From IMG/VR virus record IMGVR_UViG_3300020187_000130, positions 1-31,388 of that record: 31,388 nt of DNA, one strand, 5' to 3'. The number at the start of each line of letters is the position of its first letter. Position 1 is the stretch's first letter. The notes beneath the pieces were generated by a model. The model was not told the DNA's origin. It ran no database searches and saw only the letters and a list, made by a program, of their open reading frames with translations. A program made the position numbers and the translations under genes. Shown in pieces: positions 6,105-15,335 of the stretch. The stretch is from a virus.

Positions 6105-7361
6105 TTATGCTGTTCTCAGCCAGAGCTTTACAGTTGATACATCTTCAGTAGTGCCTTGAATTGTATCGCCTGCATATGTGCCTGAGAAGTTGTTTGTATA
6201 ATAACCAGTGTAAGTGCCTGAATATGTACCAGAGTACGCAGAAGTTCCTACATAGTTACCACTAAAGTTTCTATTGTATGCACCAGTGTAATAACCAGTA
6301 TAGGTTTTATCACCACTGTAGAAACCGGTATAGAACCCAGTGTAATAACCAGTGTAGTAGTTAGTACCGCCAGCGAAACCTGAATAGAAAAGAGTATATG
6401 CTTCAGTTCTAGCGTAAGCACCTGCATAAGCTCCTGCGTATGCCGAAGTCCCTACATAGTTACCTGCATAGTCGCCTGAGAATGAACCAGTATATGATCC
6501 AGAATATGTTTTGGAACCTACATAAGATCCTACATAGTTACCTGCATAGTCGCCTGAGAAAGCACCTGTATATGTTCCAGTGTAGTTTTGCGATGCTACT
6601 TCTTGGCGAGTATCAATCAACGAATCGCCCATCTGAATCCAAGTACCAGTTCCTGGCGTAGATGTTTGTAGTTTGTATGTACCAATATTATTGTCAATAA
6701 TTCTATTTCTGAAGTTAGGCACTACTTGTTCAATTTCAGCAGCAGACATACCTTTTATATTAGTACCATCTAGTTTCAATGATGTTAAATCAGCATTTGC
6801 AGCAGTAGTCGGAGCAGTTTTTTGCCACAAATATATGTTACTGCTTCCGCCTTGGTTGGAATCTGTTATGGTATATCGTGAGGTCCAAGTGCCACCAGAA
6901 GGCGATGTTGCTGCTAGTGAGTATTGTCCAACAGTGTAAGCAGTACCTGTTACCATGTCTTCGATGACTTTATCCAATACATCAGTATCAAGTGCCGCAT
7001 CCGAAAATTCTTTAGCGCCAGCATCATATCCTACTGGACGATTCGTAATACTTTCTGTCGCAGCAGCAGTAACTTGTTTGAAGTAGTACACAGTATCTGT
7101 AGTTGCACCATCAGTTGGATGGGCACCTATTGCATCATCTCTGATTGTATTTGTCCAGTTACCAATGGTAGTTCCAGATAATGCATTTGAAGTGTCTACA
7201 TTAAGTTCTGCTGTTCCACTACCGTCAGTATCACTGGCAAATTTATTTGTGATGACATATGAAAGATACTGATTAATTTCATTATCTGTCATTTCCTGCA
7301 GACCTTGGAAATTTGCAGACGATGGGGGAGTGCTGGACGCTTTGATTCTTATTGGGCGCAT
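6105..7361 (-). CDS. tail-fibre-like protein with Tyr/Phe-x-Gly tetrapeptide repeats
   Basis: This is a 418-residue protein. The N-terminal region starts M-R-P-I-R-I-K-A-S-S and has a helical stretch Q-E-M-T-D-N-E-I-N-Q-Y-L at about 21-32, then a Thr/Asp-rich beta-type region. From about residue 257 to 403 it becomes a repetitive tract with an aromatic residue and glycine every four positions, for example Y-T-G-T, F-S-G-D, Y-A-G-N, Y-V-G-S. At the DNA level a 32-base unit occurs exactly twice. The end is V-K-L-W-L-R-T-A. Such periodic Gly/aromatic stretches fit a fibrous or beta-structured adhesin, so I infer an outer fibre or adhesin component; receptor and exact fold are unknown. Ribosome binding site AAGGAA precedes the ATG. 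It lies between the fibre-like gene at 7375-7857 and an unknown gene. Confidence 0.65.
   Translation of the reverse strand: MRPIRIKASSTPPSSANFQGLQEMTDNEINQYLSYVITNKFASDTDGSGTAELNVDTSNALSGTTIGNWTNTIRDDAIGAHPTDGATTDTVYYFKQVTAAATESITNRPVGYDAGAKEFSDAALDTDVLDKVIEDMVTGTAYTVGQYSLAATSPSGGTWTSRYTITDSNQGGSSNIYLWQKTAPTTAANADLTSLKLDGTNIKGMSAAEIEQVVPNFRNRIIDNNIGTYKLQTSTPGTGTWIQMGDSLIDTRQEVASQNYTGTYTGAFSGDYAGNYVGSYVGSKTYSGSYTGSFSGDYAGNYVGTSAYAGAYAGAYARTEAYTLFYSGFAGGTNYYTGYYTGFYTGFYSGDKTYTGYYTGAYNRNFSGNYVGTSAYSGTYSGTYTGYYTNNFSGTYAGDTIQGTTEDVSTVKLWLRTA
6451..6560. repeat. exact 32-base direct repeat, spaced 78 bases
   Basis: The unit at 6451-6482 is identical to that at 6529-6560. Both start cctacatagttacctgcata. 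The 78-base offset is 26 codons, so the repeat stays in frame and encodes the F-S-G-D-Y-A-G-N-Y-V-G segment of the fibre-like protein. Identity at the DNA level, not only the protein level, suggests recent duplication or gene conversion. Confidence 0.85.
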
Positions 7362-7374
7362 TTTTTATTATTCC

Positions 7375-7857
7375 TTAATTCAGGCGGGCGCCCGATGAGT
7401 CGAAAATTAGAGTTGGCTGCAATGTCTTCCATTCACTACTAGAAGAACAGACTAAATTATAAGATGCGCCTGCCGCCAAGTCTTTTGCAACATTGACTGA
7501 AAGACTATCTATTTGATCAGATGTAGCAGGATAAATTTTAATATTGACTGACGTTGCATTCAATACGGTACAAGATTTGCCAGTAGCAGCAGAGGGAAGT
7601 TGAACTCCTTGATCTACTGTTGCTGTCGTAACTATATTGTATGTTTTTGTCAATGCAGTAGCATCACCCTGTACAGTACCGGCAGCACTTACAGAGGCTG
7701 ATGTGCTAACAGTAGTCTCACCTGTAACTACCAAATCATCAACACTAACTGAATCTCCAGACTCGTATTTGTCAGTATTCAAATTACTAAAGTTATTATC
7801 AACTTCGGTATTTGTCAAGGGAGTACCTTTAACTGACCTTAATGTTAATGTTGCCAT
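7375..7857 (-). CDS. fibre/virion structural protein with T-L-R-S-V-K-G N-terminus
   Basis: This is a 160-residue protein. It starts M-A-T-L-T-L-R-S-V-K-G-T-P-L-T-N-T-E-V-D-N-N-F-S-N-L-N, an N-terminal module I recognise from many marine phage fibre and virion proteins. It resembles the I-N-E-N-F-D-E-L-Y segment near the start of T4 gp10, which mediates trimer or attachment contacts. The rest is a Ser/Thr/Val-rich beta region with short repeats of T-V-S-T-S-A-S-V type. It is probably a short fibre segment or a capping protein. It is four bases from the coiled-coil gene upstream and 13 bases from the fibre downstream, so it belongs to the same late unit. Confidence 0.65.
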   Translation of the reverse strand: MATLTLRSVKGTPLTNTEVDNNFSNLNTDKYESGDSVSVDDLVVTGETTVSTSASVSAAGTVQGDATALTKTYNIVTTATVDQGVQLPSAATGKSCTVLNATSVNIKIYPATSDQIDSLSVNVAKDLAAGASYNLVCSSSSEWKTLQPTLIFDSSGARLN

Positions 7858-7861
7858 CTAA

Positions 7862-8107
7862 TTATTCCTGAGAATTCATTTTATCTAAAATTAACTTCAA
7901 AGATTCTTTTAAAACTGTTACTTCATCTTTCAATGTATTTATATCATTTTCATATTTAACAATTGACTCGCTAGACTTTTGTCTTTGCCGTCTGGCATTT
8001 TTATATTCTTCCAATGCCCTGTGATCAGTATTCACCAAACCTTTCGAATGTACATCTCTGTAAAAGTTTGGTGAATCTTTTATCTGGACAAACTTATTTA
8101 TGCTCAT
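7862..8107 (-). CDS. short coiled-coil protein
   Basis: This 81-residue protein is read from the ATG at 8105-8107, one base after the stop of the giant virion gene (TAATATG). The longer frame from 8182 would overlap that gene by more than 70 bases and lacks support. The first 30 residues read M-S-I-N-K-F-V-Q-I-K-D-S-P-N-F-Y-R-D-V. The remainder is strongly helical with heptad-like I/L positions (I-N-T-L-K-D-E-V-T-V-L-K-E-S-L-K-L-I-L), so an oligomeric coiled coil is likely. It may be a fibre connector or assembly factor. Function is inferred from position only. Confidence 0.6.
   Translation of the reverse strand: MSINKFVQIKDSPNFYRDVHSKGLVNTDHRALEEYKNARRQRQKSSESIVKYENDINTLKDEVTVLKESLKLILDKMNSQE
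7936..7943 (-). promoter_or_regulatory. candidate internal late promoter TATAAATA
   Basis: An exact octamer on the minus strand sits inside the coiled-coil gene, 79 bases upstream of the next start at 7857. It lacks the TGT that precedes the three intergenic copies. A few chance copies are expected in AT-rich sequence of this length. Confidence 0.25.
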
Positions 8108-8108
8108 A

Positions 8109-11100
8109 TTAAACCTGTAATGCGTATGCTCTGAGACCAGAACTCTTAGGAATTTTTGCAGTATTGTCACTGAGGTGAACAATCTTTATTGCAAAATCTT
8201 TATATCCTTTAAATGTAATTGTCGAAATAGTTACAGTACCAGCAGTCGCTCCAGTTCCATCTCCGCCAGTGAGTGTAGCACTTACAGTACCCGTATCGTA
8301 TCCACGACCAGGATTTGTAATTTTAATTTCAGACACCTCGCCCGCCCCATTTACGACAGCTACAGCAGTTGCACCGTATCCAGTTCCTGCCGAGTGAGTT
8401 AATGTTACTATTGGCTCGCCGCCTTGAGTATATCCAGTACCACCAGCACTGACTGCAATGTTGCTAATCCTACGAACATCATACTCATAAACGCCAGTAC
8501 TACTATCTGTGCCGTATGAGTTTGAACCCTTTGCAGGAATCTTATAAACATACTGTGCAAAATTTTCATTTCTAACTTTAGGAGAAGTTTCAATTTCTAG
8601 TTTGTGCCAGAAAATATCATTTACAAATTCAGCATCGTCTTCTGCATTTCTAAACTTACCGTAAACTTCTACGTCAGCACCTGCGGGGATTTTGTTGTCT
8701 AGGAATACTCTCATATCTTCAGCATCTTGTTTGTCTGCAAGAACTACTTGACGAGAAATATATTTAGCAGATGCATTGCCACCAAATCTGACACTTTCAG
8801 TCACTGGACTTGGATTGTTTATTTTATTTTTGTACATACCCATAGACATTCCAGCAAGATCAACTATCGGGCTAAGATTGTTTAAAGGAGTATTCAATGT
8901 AAATTTAACAAGAGAAGTTTTATTTCCTGCATAATTTCTTTGCTCATTGGAATAGCTGTAAATTGTCTTCTCTTCTTCCAATTCAACTGTTGCATTTGTC
9001 TGCAACGAAGTATGTGTAGTGTTAGCAGAAGCCGCAGCAGTTTTTGTTAGAGCGATACTTTTGGTTATAACACCTTTTTCATTTGGGTTAATCACAGAAG
9101 ATTTCAATACATATGCGTCAACAACTCTGTCGTTAATACTATCTATATTGACAAAATTGATGCCGTCAGATATAAGATCAGACGCTGTGAATTTTCCATC
9201 AGTAACTAGTATTTCCCACGTTTTATAATAAGAATCAAAATATGTTACTTGCCCCCTATTCAATTCAACACTGACTGTTGCTTGCGTTGCTGCTGAGGTA
9301 GGACTGCCAAGTGGTAATGTAATTGTAGGCGCAGAAGTGTATCCATTTCCTGGATTAGTTAGTGTGACTGTGGTCACAATCCCACCCGCAACAACGTATG
9401 TTCCCGCTGCATTTGAACCGCCGCCGCCAGTAAATGTTAGAGCATATGTGCCATCAGTTGCATATTCACCCGCAGTTGCTAATGTGAGTTTGAACCCGTG
9501 GACAAAAGAATTCAGATCAAACTTAGGAGCTTTTACTTTGCCATCAACTACTGTATCGTCCCATGTATTATTGTCTACTTTAATCCAATCAATATTTTTG
9601 TTAGCTGTGTTAAGTACATAATCTGTGTTGGTTTTAAATTTACATCTGTTGACCATAAACATCAAATCTTCTGATTGATGAGCAGACCAACTTCTGTCAT
9701 TAGCAGAAGTAAACAATACACCGCCATGCGCTTGCTTTGTAATTCTATTTGTTGAATTAATTTGCAATTCGCCCAGTTCTGCCACCCAAGCTTCGTATCC
9801 TGGATCATTGGCTTCTGGTCTGAGAACAATACAATACTCTGTATCATTGTTTAGATGTACAAGATGATTGAATCTAAATTTGGTTGATCTAAAATCAACA
9901 CTGCCGTCAGCATTTATTCCAGATGCGTCAACATCTGATCTTCTTAGGAATACTCTACCGTTAGGTACAACTTTTGCAGTAGGATTTCCATTGACAACTT
10001 CTCTAATTTCAAGAGTGACACCATTGTTATTTGCTTCGCTTGATATAGTCTTAAAGAATACGTCAATTGAAGGAACAAACATTCCTCCCGGCATTCCAGT
10101 AACATAGAAAGTTTGTGCCAATGGATCAAATATACAAATGCTATCAGAAATTTGCTGAAATGTCGGAATTTTAAAGATAGGTGCATGATCAAATGCAGCA
10201 GCTGCCGTTGCGACTATGGTATTGGTATTAGCACTTACTGTAGCATCATTAATCGTAGAGGAGAATGGAGTTGTGATCAAATCAACAGTAGCTCCACCAC
10301 TACGAATTAAGTTTTCGGTTGCAACCGCATATCTACCTTCAGTAGTAGTTACTCCTGCTACAAAATCGCTCTCATCTAGACCGTCGGCTACCAAAATTGC
10401 TCCATTTGATAGTGTCACAGTAGTTACACCAGATGCATCACCGCCACTGTTGGTATTTGTAGCAGTATCGAAAATAGAGACCTCAGTTATAATAACATCA
10501 TCAACTGCTTGGAGTAGAGTAACTGCACCAGTAGTAGTATCAACTTCTTCTACTACTTTTTTAGTATCAGTGGTTGGCGTAAGAGCGCAAGTAATCGTAT
10601 CAGTTGCAACAAGTGTGATTTCAGGATTCGATACAGGAGTACATGCAGCACTCGGCGCTTCTACATTATATGTCGTTCCATCATATCTCTGGTAGGTGCT
10701 TATTGAATTTCCAACTGTGCCGTCACCAACACCAAGGGCACAAGAACTAGTTACAAATACATCGTCTACTGGTATCCAATTTGAAACGCCTTCTTCCTGC
10801 ACAGTGGTGATGATAACATCACCTTTTTTTGTCATTGTTCTTCCATCTTCGCCAACTGGAAGTATTTCAGTTTTTGTTTCTTGTAGAGGAATTGCACCTA
10901 CTGGTGGTTCTGGCCATCTGGTAGTAACATAAGTAGTTTGTAAAGTTCTTTTAGTTCCATTTGCACTAAATATTGCTGACGCATAGGAATCAATTCCTGA
11001 TGCTACATTAGAATCAGTAACTTCAACTGTAATGTTTCCACATTTAAATTCGCCTTGATTTACGCTGATAGAAAAAGTAGCTCTACCGTTTGAATTTGAA

Positions 11101-14100
11101 GTTACGCTGCCTTTACTTATGCCGCCCATAGTAATCGCATGCACTGCATTTGGCATCAGACCATCAACAGTGCCACTTATACTAATAGGTCGAACCCATG
11201 CAGCAACTTCAGTATTGATAACTGAGTCGCCAGTAGATTCAGTAACTTCGTCTGGAATAGTTCCGTAGAATATACGAGAGCCAGTTCTTTCCCATGTTTG
11301 CGTATTTTTACCAGCAATCGTTGTAGTTATGTCGTAAAGTTGTCTGCGACCTGTCCATGTCTTTACTTCTGTTTCCCAGTATCCATTTGCTTCTTCTTTA
11401 GTTACAATATCAACTGAACTTGGTGATAAGCCACCACCGAAGCCTTTGGGTGGAATGCCTATTTCGCCTTCAGTTATAGTTGATGTCGCATTAACTATAT
11501 CTTCTGATACTAAATCCCATGCGCCCCATGTTTCTTTCCAGTCGCCTTTTATTTCTAAGTTGTCCCATGAACCCTCTTTATTTTGATATGCAGGCTCAGC
11601 ATATGCATCATCAAACCAAGAATCTTGAGATGGAGAAAGAGTCATCGAACCAGCAAATGGTCCTAGAATTGGAGGGGGAGGAGGTATAATAACCGTAGTA
11701 TCAGATATTGTAACACTAGTACTTAGAGTTCCTTTAGTAGTTCCAGCCAACCCTGTTAGCGTTAATGTAAGTGTTTCATCCACTGTATCAGCATCTGCGA
11801 CAGTATTAAAAGTTACTGATGCGTCTCCAGAAGCATCTAATGTGAAACTACCAGTAAGAGATGCTCCACTTATATCTGCTGAGTCCACACCAGATACTGA
11901 ATAACCTACTGTAGTGCCAAGTGGATTTGGTAGATTTAACACCTCTAACGATATAGTAACCGACTGACCTTCGTTGATCTTATCAGAAGAACGAATCAAG
12001 TTATAATAAACTTCGTTAGCTTTCGGTGGTACCGGAGGTACTACAGGTGTAACAGGAGGCGGAGGAATGATCGGGGGAGGTGCTGGATCAGGTATTGGAT
12101 CAGGAACAACCGGTAATGGCTCTGGATCAGCAAATAACAATTCACTAATTAGATTTTTTGTTTTACTAGCTTGTAGTTGTTTTGTATACACGGCTTCAAC
12201 ATATGGAACATGGAACATGTCGCCCGTTTGTCCCACTGTTGTATCGGTAGCAATTGGTTTAAATGCAATAATACTAGAATCAAATGAGGCTCTTAACTGC
12301 TGTCTCTTTAGATCCAAAGAACATTTATTGTCATCATGACCAACTGCCATGACACCATATGTATTGAATGCGTCTATCATTAATCCATTTTTAAATCTAT
12401 CTACACCAGATGCATCAAGGATTTCTAATGACTTAGATTCTTTTTCTAATAAACTTAAAGCAGTATAGTATTCAAGATTGGCAATTCTTTTTTCTAGTCC
12501 ACCGATATCTTTCATCGTATAACGCTTAGTTCTTACCTGTTCGATGTAAGCCTTTAAGTCTGCTCTTTTATAATAATTAGCAGCCTTTGGCGACAAACAA
12601 GGATACGGAGCAAATATACCTTCAGAAAGCGTCAGTGCATTATCCGGCACTGGTGGAATTTTTGGAAATTCAGCAGAATCTGAGGTCAATACTTTAAATT
12701 CGCCCTCTGCTGTTACTACTACCTTAAATGCTTGTGCCAAATAGTATTCTAGATTTGTATTAAAAGTTGCACTTGGTACTGGATTTGTTAATCCATTAGT
12801 TGGTCTATTGATCACTTCATTTGTACTAGGATTTGCAGCTACCGCATTCAACAGTACTGTTTTACCAGCTGCATCCGCAGCATCGAATGCTGCCTTGTCT
12901 ATCAATTCAGCGGTATCAATTACATACGGTCTAAAGTCTATGCAATTTCTTAAATCAATTATTCTACCTGAAGATGGATAATACAAAGGAATTTCTTGTA
13001 ACGTCATGTCTCCGCCAGCAATTGCAGCAGAATAAGAATCTACACATGCAAATGTTGGTCCAGTAGAACCGTCAGCAGAAATCATATAATCTAATGTTAC
13101 TAGAATATATCTTTTTGTTGCCAAGTCATACGCACTAGTAGCTTTTTGTTTTAATTTAGCAAGACCATAGTAACTATCTCTTTGTCCATTATCAACTATG
13201 AACTCATTTGTAACATTGACTCTATTGGTAACATAATCTGCATTATCAGTTGCAGTAATTGATTTAATTTTAATTAGATCAGAAACACCTAAGCAGTATA
13301 AGTTGCTAGCCAATGATTGTGCGCCGGTCGCTTGTGTATCAATTTTAACTATCTTGTCTTTTGTGTATGTTTTACTAATAGGATTCTTGATGCTGTTTTG
13401 TTGCATATTAACATACGCTTTAAGATCAGCATTGCCACCAGTAGGAGGAGATGAAAATGTTATTGACACTGAGCTTGTTCCAGAACAAGTTACCGTCACA
13501 CTAGAATCTGTTAAATCTACATATTCACCTGCCGCATATGTTTTTGAGCCAATAGTAAACGAGTCAACAGCAATTAGATGAATGTTGCTTGTTATAACAG
13601 AATCTAAAAGCGTTCCAGTTGCAAAGAAAAATGATTGACTACTAGGATCTGATGGAGATAATGCGACTACACCAGTGCTGCCGTTTACTTCGACATCAAA
13701 TTCGTCAATAAATTTAAAATCAAAATTATATGCGCTACTGTTTGCTTTTAATGTTTTTAGACTTGCGTAAGGTAATTCCCATACTAGCCTATTATAGTTG
13801 CCTTCTTGAATTACAGCTTCGCCGCTTACTAGTACAGTATCAGCAACTGCATTCGCAGTACCATTAGTATAGCTTATGCTCTTAACTTCTTTGAATGTGC
13901 CCCTCGACATTTTAATATCGTACATGTATAATCTATATTGCGCCGCAGCAGTTCCAGCATCACCAGAAGCGAGAGAAATATATCTAACTTTTGCCGATCC
14001 TATTTGATTTCCAGCAGCAATCGAAGTAGACGAAAAAGTTCCAGAAGTCACTGAGGTACGTGCAGTATCATACAGCGATACAGTTTCTCCACCGTCAACA

Positions 14101-15326
14101 TCCCAAACACCAGAATTCTCATTAATTAATGTGTAGTTTCCGTAAGCAGTTGATTGTGCTATACTGGTTTCAATTTTGGTGTCGGTAGGTTTATCTATAG
14201 TTATTTTCCAATCTTTATTTTTATTTTCAATTGGATATCCGCCAACATTTGCTTTACCAGGTGTAATTGCAAACACAAACTTATCGGCACTGCCACCTTG
14301 TGCAGCACTAAAGTGGCCTCCGTTACCATCTAGGGCAAGATGTTCGTGAATAACAGTTTGCAATCCAGTTATAGTATAGCTGCCATTTGCATTAAAAGCA
14401 GATTTAGCTATAGCATCGCCTACGCCTGCCAAAGGATTTGTCTTGATTTTGCTTCTTATCATTCCGCCGTTGCGCCAAGTTGCGTACTGATAGAAATTTT
14501 CTGGTAAAGCAGCAGTTTGATAATCGTATGATCTAAGAGATGCAACCAACTGAAGACGATCTGCTCCAGGTGCATTGTGGTTAAAAGAACCTCTAGCAGG
14601 ATCTAAAAGATCGCTGTAGCCTGTATTCGATGATCCGACTACCGCTTCTGAAATATAGAAACCAATATTTTTATCGGAAGCGATAACGAAAGGATCGATG
14701 AAAGCTGCAAGCGAGGTAGTTCTAATAAAAGACCCACGAGCATAAATTATACCAGGACTCAGTTCTATCTTCGGCGCTGATCCTTCATATCTCAATCTTG
14801 AGCCAGTAGGTTCCGAACCAGAATCATATGTGACAAAAGTATGGCCGCTAATCGTATTATTAAGAGAAACTACAGTGAGAGTTTCGCCGATAGCAAAAAC
14901 TTTTCTGGCTGTTCCTGCCCTGTCGTTGTAGTTGAGATATAGAGTTTTTACATTTGCGGTAGCTGGAGTTTCCTCTGCTCCTTGTCTAACTGCAAGTATC
15001 TGTGCCTTTAGTCCGGTAGTACTACCGATTACCTCAGCCCCGATATAATTTGAAAGGTCAATATTGTTGATTACAGTGCCACCTAAATCAGTGTCTTTAA
15101 TCTTAATATATCTAATAGATGAGACTCTCTCCTCACATCCACTGATTATTGCACCATCTTTTAATGTAAAGCTGGATAGTTGAGATAATTGATCGGACAA
15201 TAAAGTCTGAAGTTGAGTAAGCTCCCTGGCTTGCACCGCAACTCCTGGCTTAAACAAAATTCTAGAATAGTTTTTGTTACCGTCAAAATCGTCATAATAG
15301 GGGGAAGAATTTAAATTGAGAGCCAT
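8109..15326 (-). CDS. giant virion structural protein (DUF4815-type N-terminus)
   Basis: This 2405-residue protein is the largest in the window. The N-terminus, S-P-Y-Y-D-D-F-D-G-N-K-N-Y-S-R-I-L-F-K-P-G followed by V-Q-A-R-E-L-T-Q-L-Q, is diagnostic of the DUF4815 structural proteins of marine T4-like phages. A proline-rich linker lies at about residues 1065-1103, then an Ig-like, Calx-beta-type domain to about 1212 (N-E-G-Q-S-V-T-I-S-L, then D-E-T-L-T-L-T-L-T-G). A conserved block near 1742, D-P-L-A-Q-T-F-Y-V-T-G-M-P-G-G-M-F-V-P, is also seen in cyanophage virion proteins. Copies of a G-x-G-Y-T-S-A-P-type repeat occur near 1994 and 2299. It is probably a baseplate-peripheral or fibre-network component. 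It follows the gp8 gene by nine bases. Confidence 0.75.
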   Translation of the reverse strand: MALNLNSSPYYDDFDGNKNYSRILFKPGVAVQARELTQLQTLLSDQLSQLSSFTLKDGAIISGCEERVSSIRYIKIKDTDLGGTVINNIDLSNYIGAEVIGSTTGLKAQILAVRQGAEETPATANVKTLYLNYNDRAGTARKVFAIGETLTVVSLNNTISGHTFVTYDSGSEPTGSRLRYEGSAPKIELSPGIIYARGSFIRTTSLAAFIDPFVIASDKNIGFYISEAVVGSSNTGYSDLLDPARGSFNHNAPGADRLQLVASLRSYDYQTAALPENFYQYATWRNGGMIRSKIKTNPLAGVGDAIAKSAFNANGSYTITGLQTVIHEHLALDGNGGHFSAAQGGSADKFVFAITPGKANVGGYPIENKNKDWKITIDKPTDTKIETSIAQSTAYGNYTLINENSGVWDVDGGETVSLYDTARTSVTSGTFSSTSIAAGNQIGSAKVRYISLASGDAGTAAAQYRLYMYDIKMSRGTFKEVKSISYTNGTANAVADTVLVSGEAVIQEGNYNRLVWELPYASLKTLKANSSAYNFDFKFIDEFDVEVNGSTGVVALSPSDPSSQSFFFATGTLLDSVITSNIHLIAVDSFTIGSKTYAAGEYVDLTDSSVTVTCSGTSSVSITFSSPPTGGNADLKAYVNMQQNSIKNPISKTYTKDKIVKIDTQATGAQSLASNLYCLGVSDLIKIKSITATDNADYVTNRVNVTNEFIVDNGQRDSYYGLAKLKQKATSAYDLATKRYILVTLDYMISADGSTGPTFACVDSYSAAIAGGDMTLQEIPLYYPSSGRIIDLRNCIDFRPYVIDTAELIDKAAFDAADAAGKTVLLNAVAANPSTNEVINRPTNGLTNPVPSATFNTNLEYYLAQAFKVVVTAEGEFKVLTSDSAEFPKIPPVPDNALTLSEGIFAPYPCLSPKAANYYKRADLKAYIEQVRTKRYTMKDIGGLEKRIANLEYYTALSLLEKESKSLEILDASGVDRFKNGLMIDAFNTYGVMAVGHDDNKCSLDLKRQQLRASFDSSIIAFKPIATDTTVGQTGDMFHVPYVEAVYTKQLQASKTKNLISELLFADPEPLPVVPDPIPDPAPPPIIPPPPVTPVVPPVPPKANEVYYNLIRSSDKINEGQSVTISLEVLNLPNPLGTTVGYSVSGVDSADISGASLTGSFTLDASGDASVTFNTVADADTVDETLTLTLTGLAGTTKGTLSTSVTISDTTVIIPPPPPILGPFAGSMTLSPSQDSWFDDAYAEPAYQNKEGSWDNLEIKGDWKETWGAWDLVSEDIVNATSTITEGEIGIPPKGFGGGLSPSSVDIVTKEEANGYWETEVKTWTGRRQLYDITTTIAGKNTQTWERTGSRIFYGTIPDEVTESTGDSVINTEVAAWVRPISISGTVDGLMPNAVHAITMGGISKGSVTSNSNGRATFSISVNQGEFKCGNITVEVTDSNVASGIDSYASAIFSANGTKRTLQTTYVTTRWPEPPVGAIPLQETKTEILPVGEDGRTMTKKGDVIITTVQEEGVSNWIPVDDVFVTSSCALGVGDGTVGNSISTYQRYDGTTYNVEAPSAACTPVSNPEITLVATDTITCALTPTTDTKKVVEEVDTTTGAVTLLQAVDDVIITEVSIFDTATNTNSGGDASGVTTVTLSNGAILVADGLDESDFVAGVTTTEGRYAVATENLIRSGGATVDLITTPFSSTINDATVSANTNTIVATAAAAFDHAPIFKIPTFQQISDSICIFDPLAQTFYVTGMPGGMFVPSIDVFFKTISSEANNNGVTLEIREVVNGNPTAKVVPNGRVFLRRSDVDASGINADGSVDFRSTKFRFNHLVHLNNDTEYCIVLRPEANDPGYEAWVAELGELQINSTNRITKQAHGGVLFTSANDRSWSAHQSEDLMFMVNRCKFKTNTDYVLNTANKNIDWIKVDNNTWDDTVVDGKVKAPKFDLNSFVHGFKLTLATAGEYATDGTYALTFTGGGGSNAAGTYVVAGGIVTTVTLTNPGNGYTSAPTITLPLGSPTSAATQATVSVELNRGQVTYFDSYYKTWEILVTDGKFTASDLISDGINFVNIDSINDRVVDAYVLKSSVINPNEKGVITKSIALTKTAAASANTTHTSLQTNATVELEEEKTIYSYSNEQRNYAGNKTSLVKFTLNTPLNNLSPIVDLAGMSMGMYKNKINNPSPVTESVRFGGNASAKYISRQVVLADKQDAEDMRVFLDNKIPAGADVEVYGKFRNAEDDAEFVNDIFWHKLEIETSPKVRNENFAQYVYKIPAKGSNSYGTDSSTGVYEYDVRRISNIAVSAGGTGYTQGGEPIVTLTHSAGTGYGATAVAVVNGAGEVSEIKITNPGRGYDTGTVSATLTGGDGTGATAGTVTISTITFKGYKDFAIKIVHLSDNTAKIPKSSGLRAYALQV

Positions 15327-15335
15327 TACTTTTTC

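Noticed and set aside
8108-8182. Upstream extension of the coiled-coil gene to 8182
   Set aside because: It would overlap the end of the giant virion gene by more than 70 bases. An ATG one base after that gene's stop gives a clean start.
10216-10695. 159-codon open frame on the plus strand within the giant virion gene
   Set aside because: It is a shadow of the 2405-residue minus-strand gene, whose repetitive Val/Thr/Ser codons read as a low-complexity V/T/S frame on the other strand. It has no ribosome binding site context or domain.
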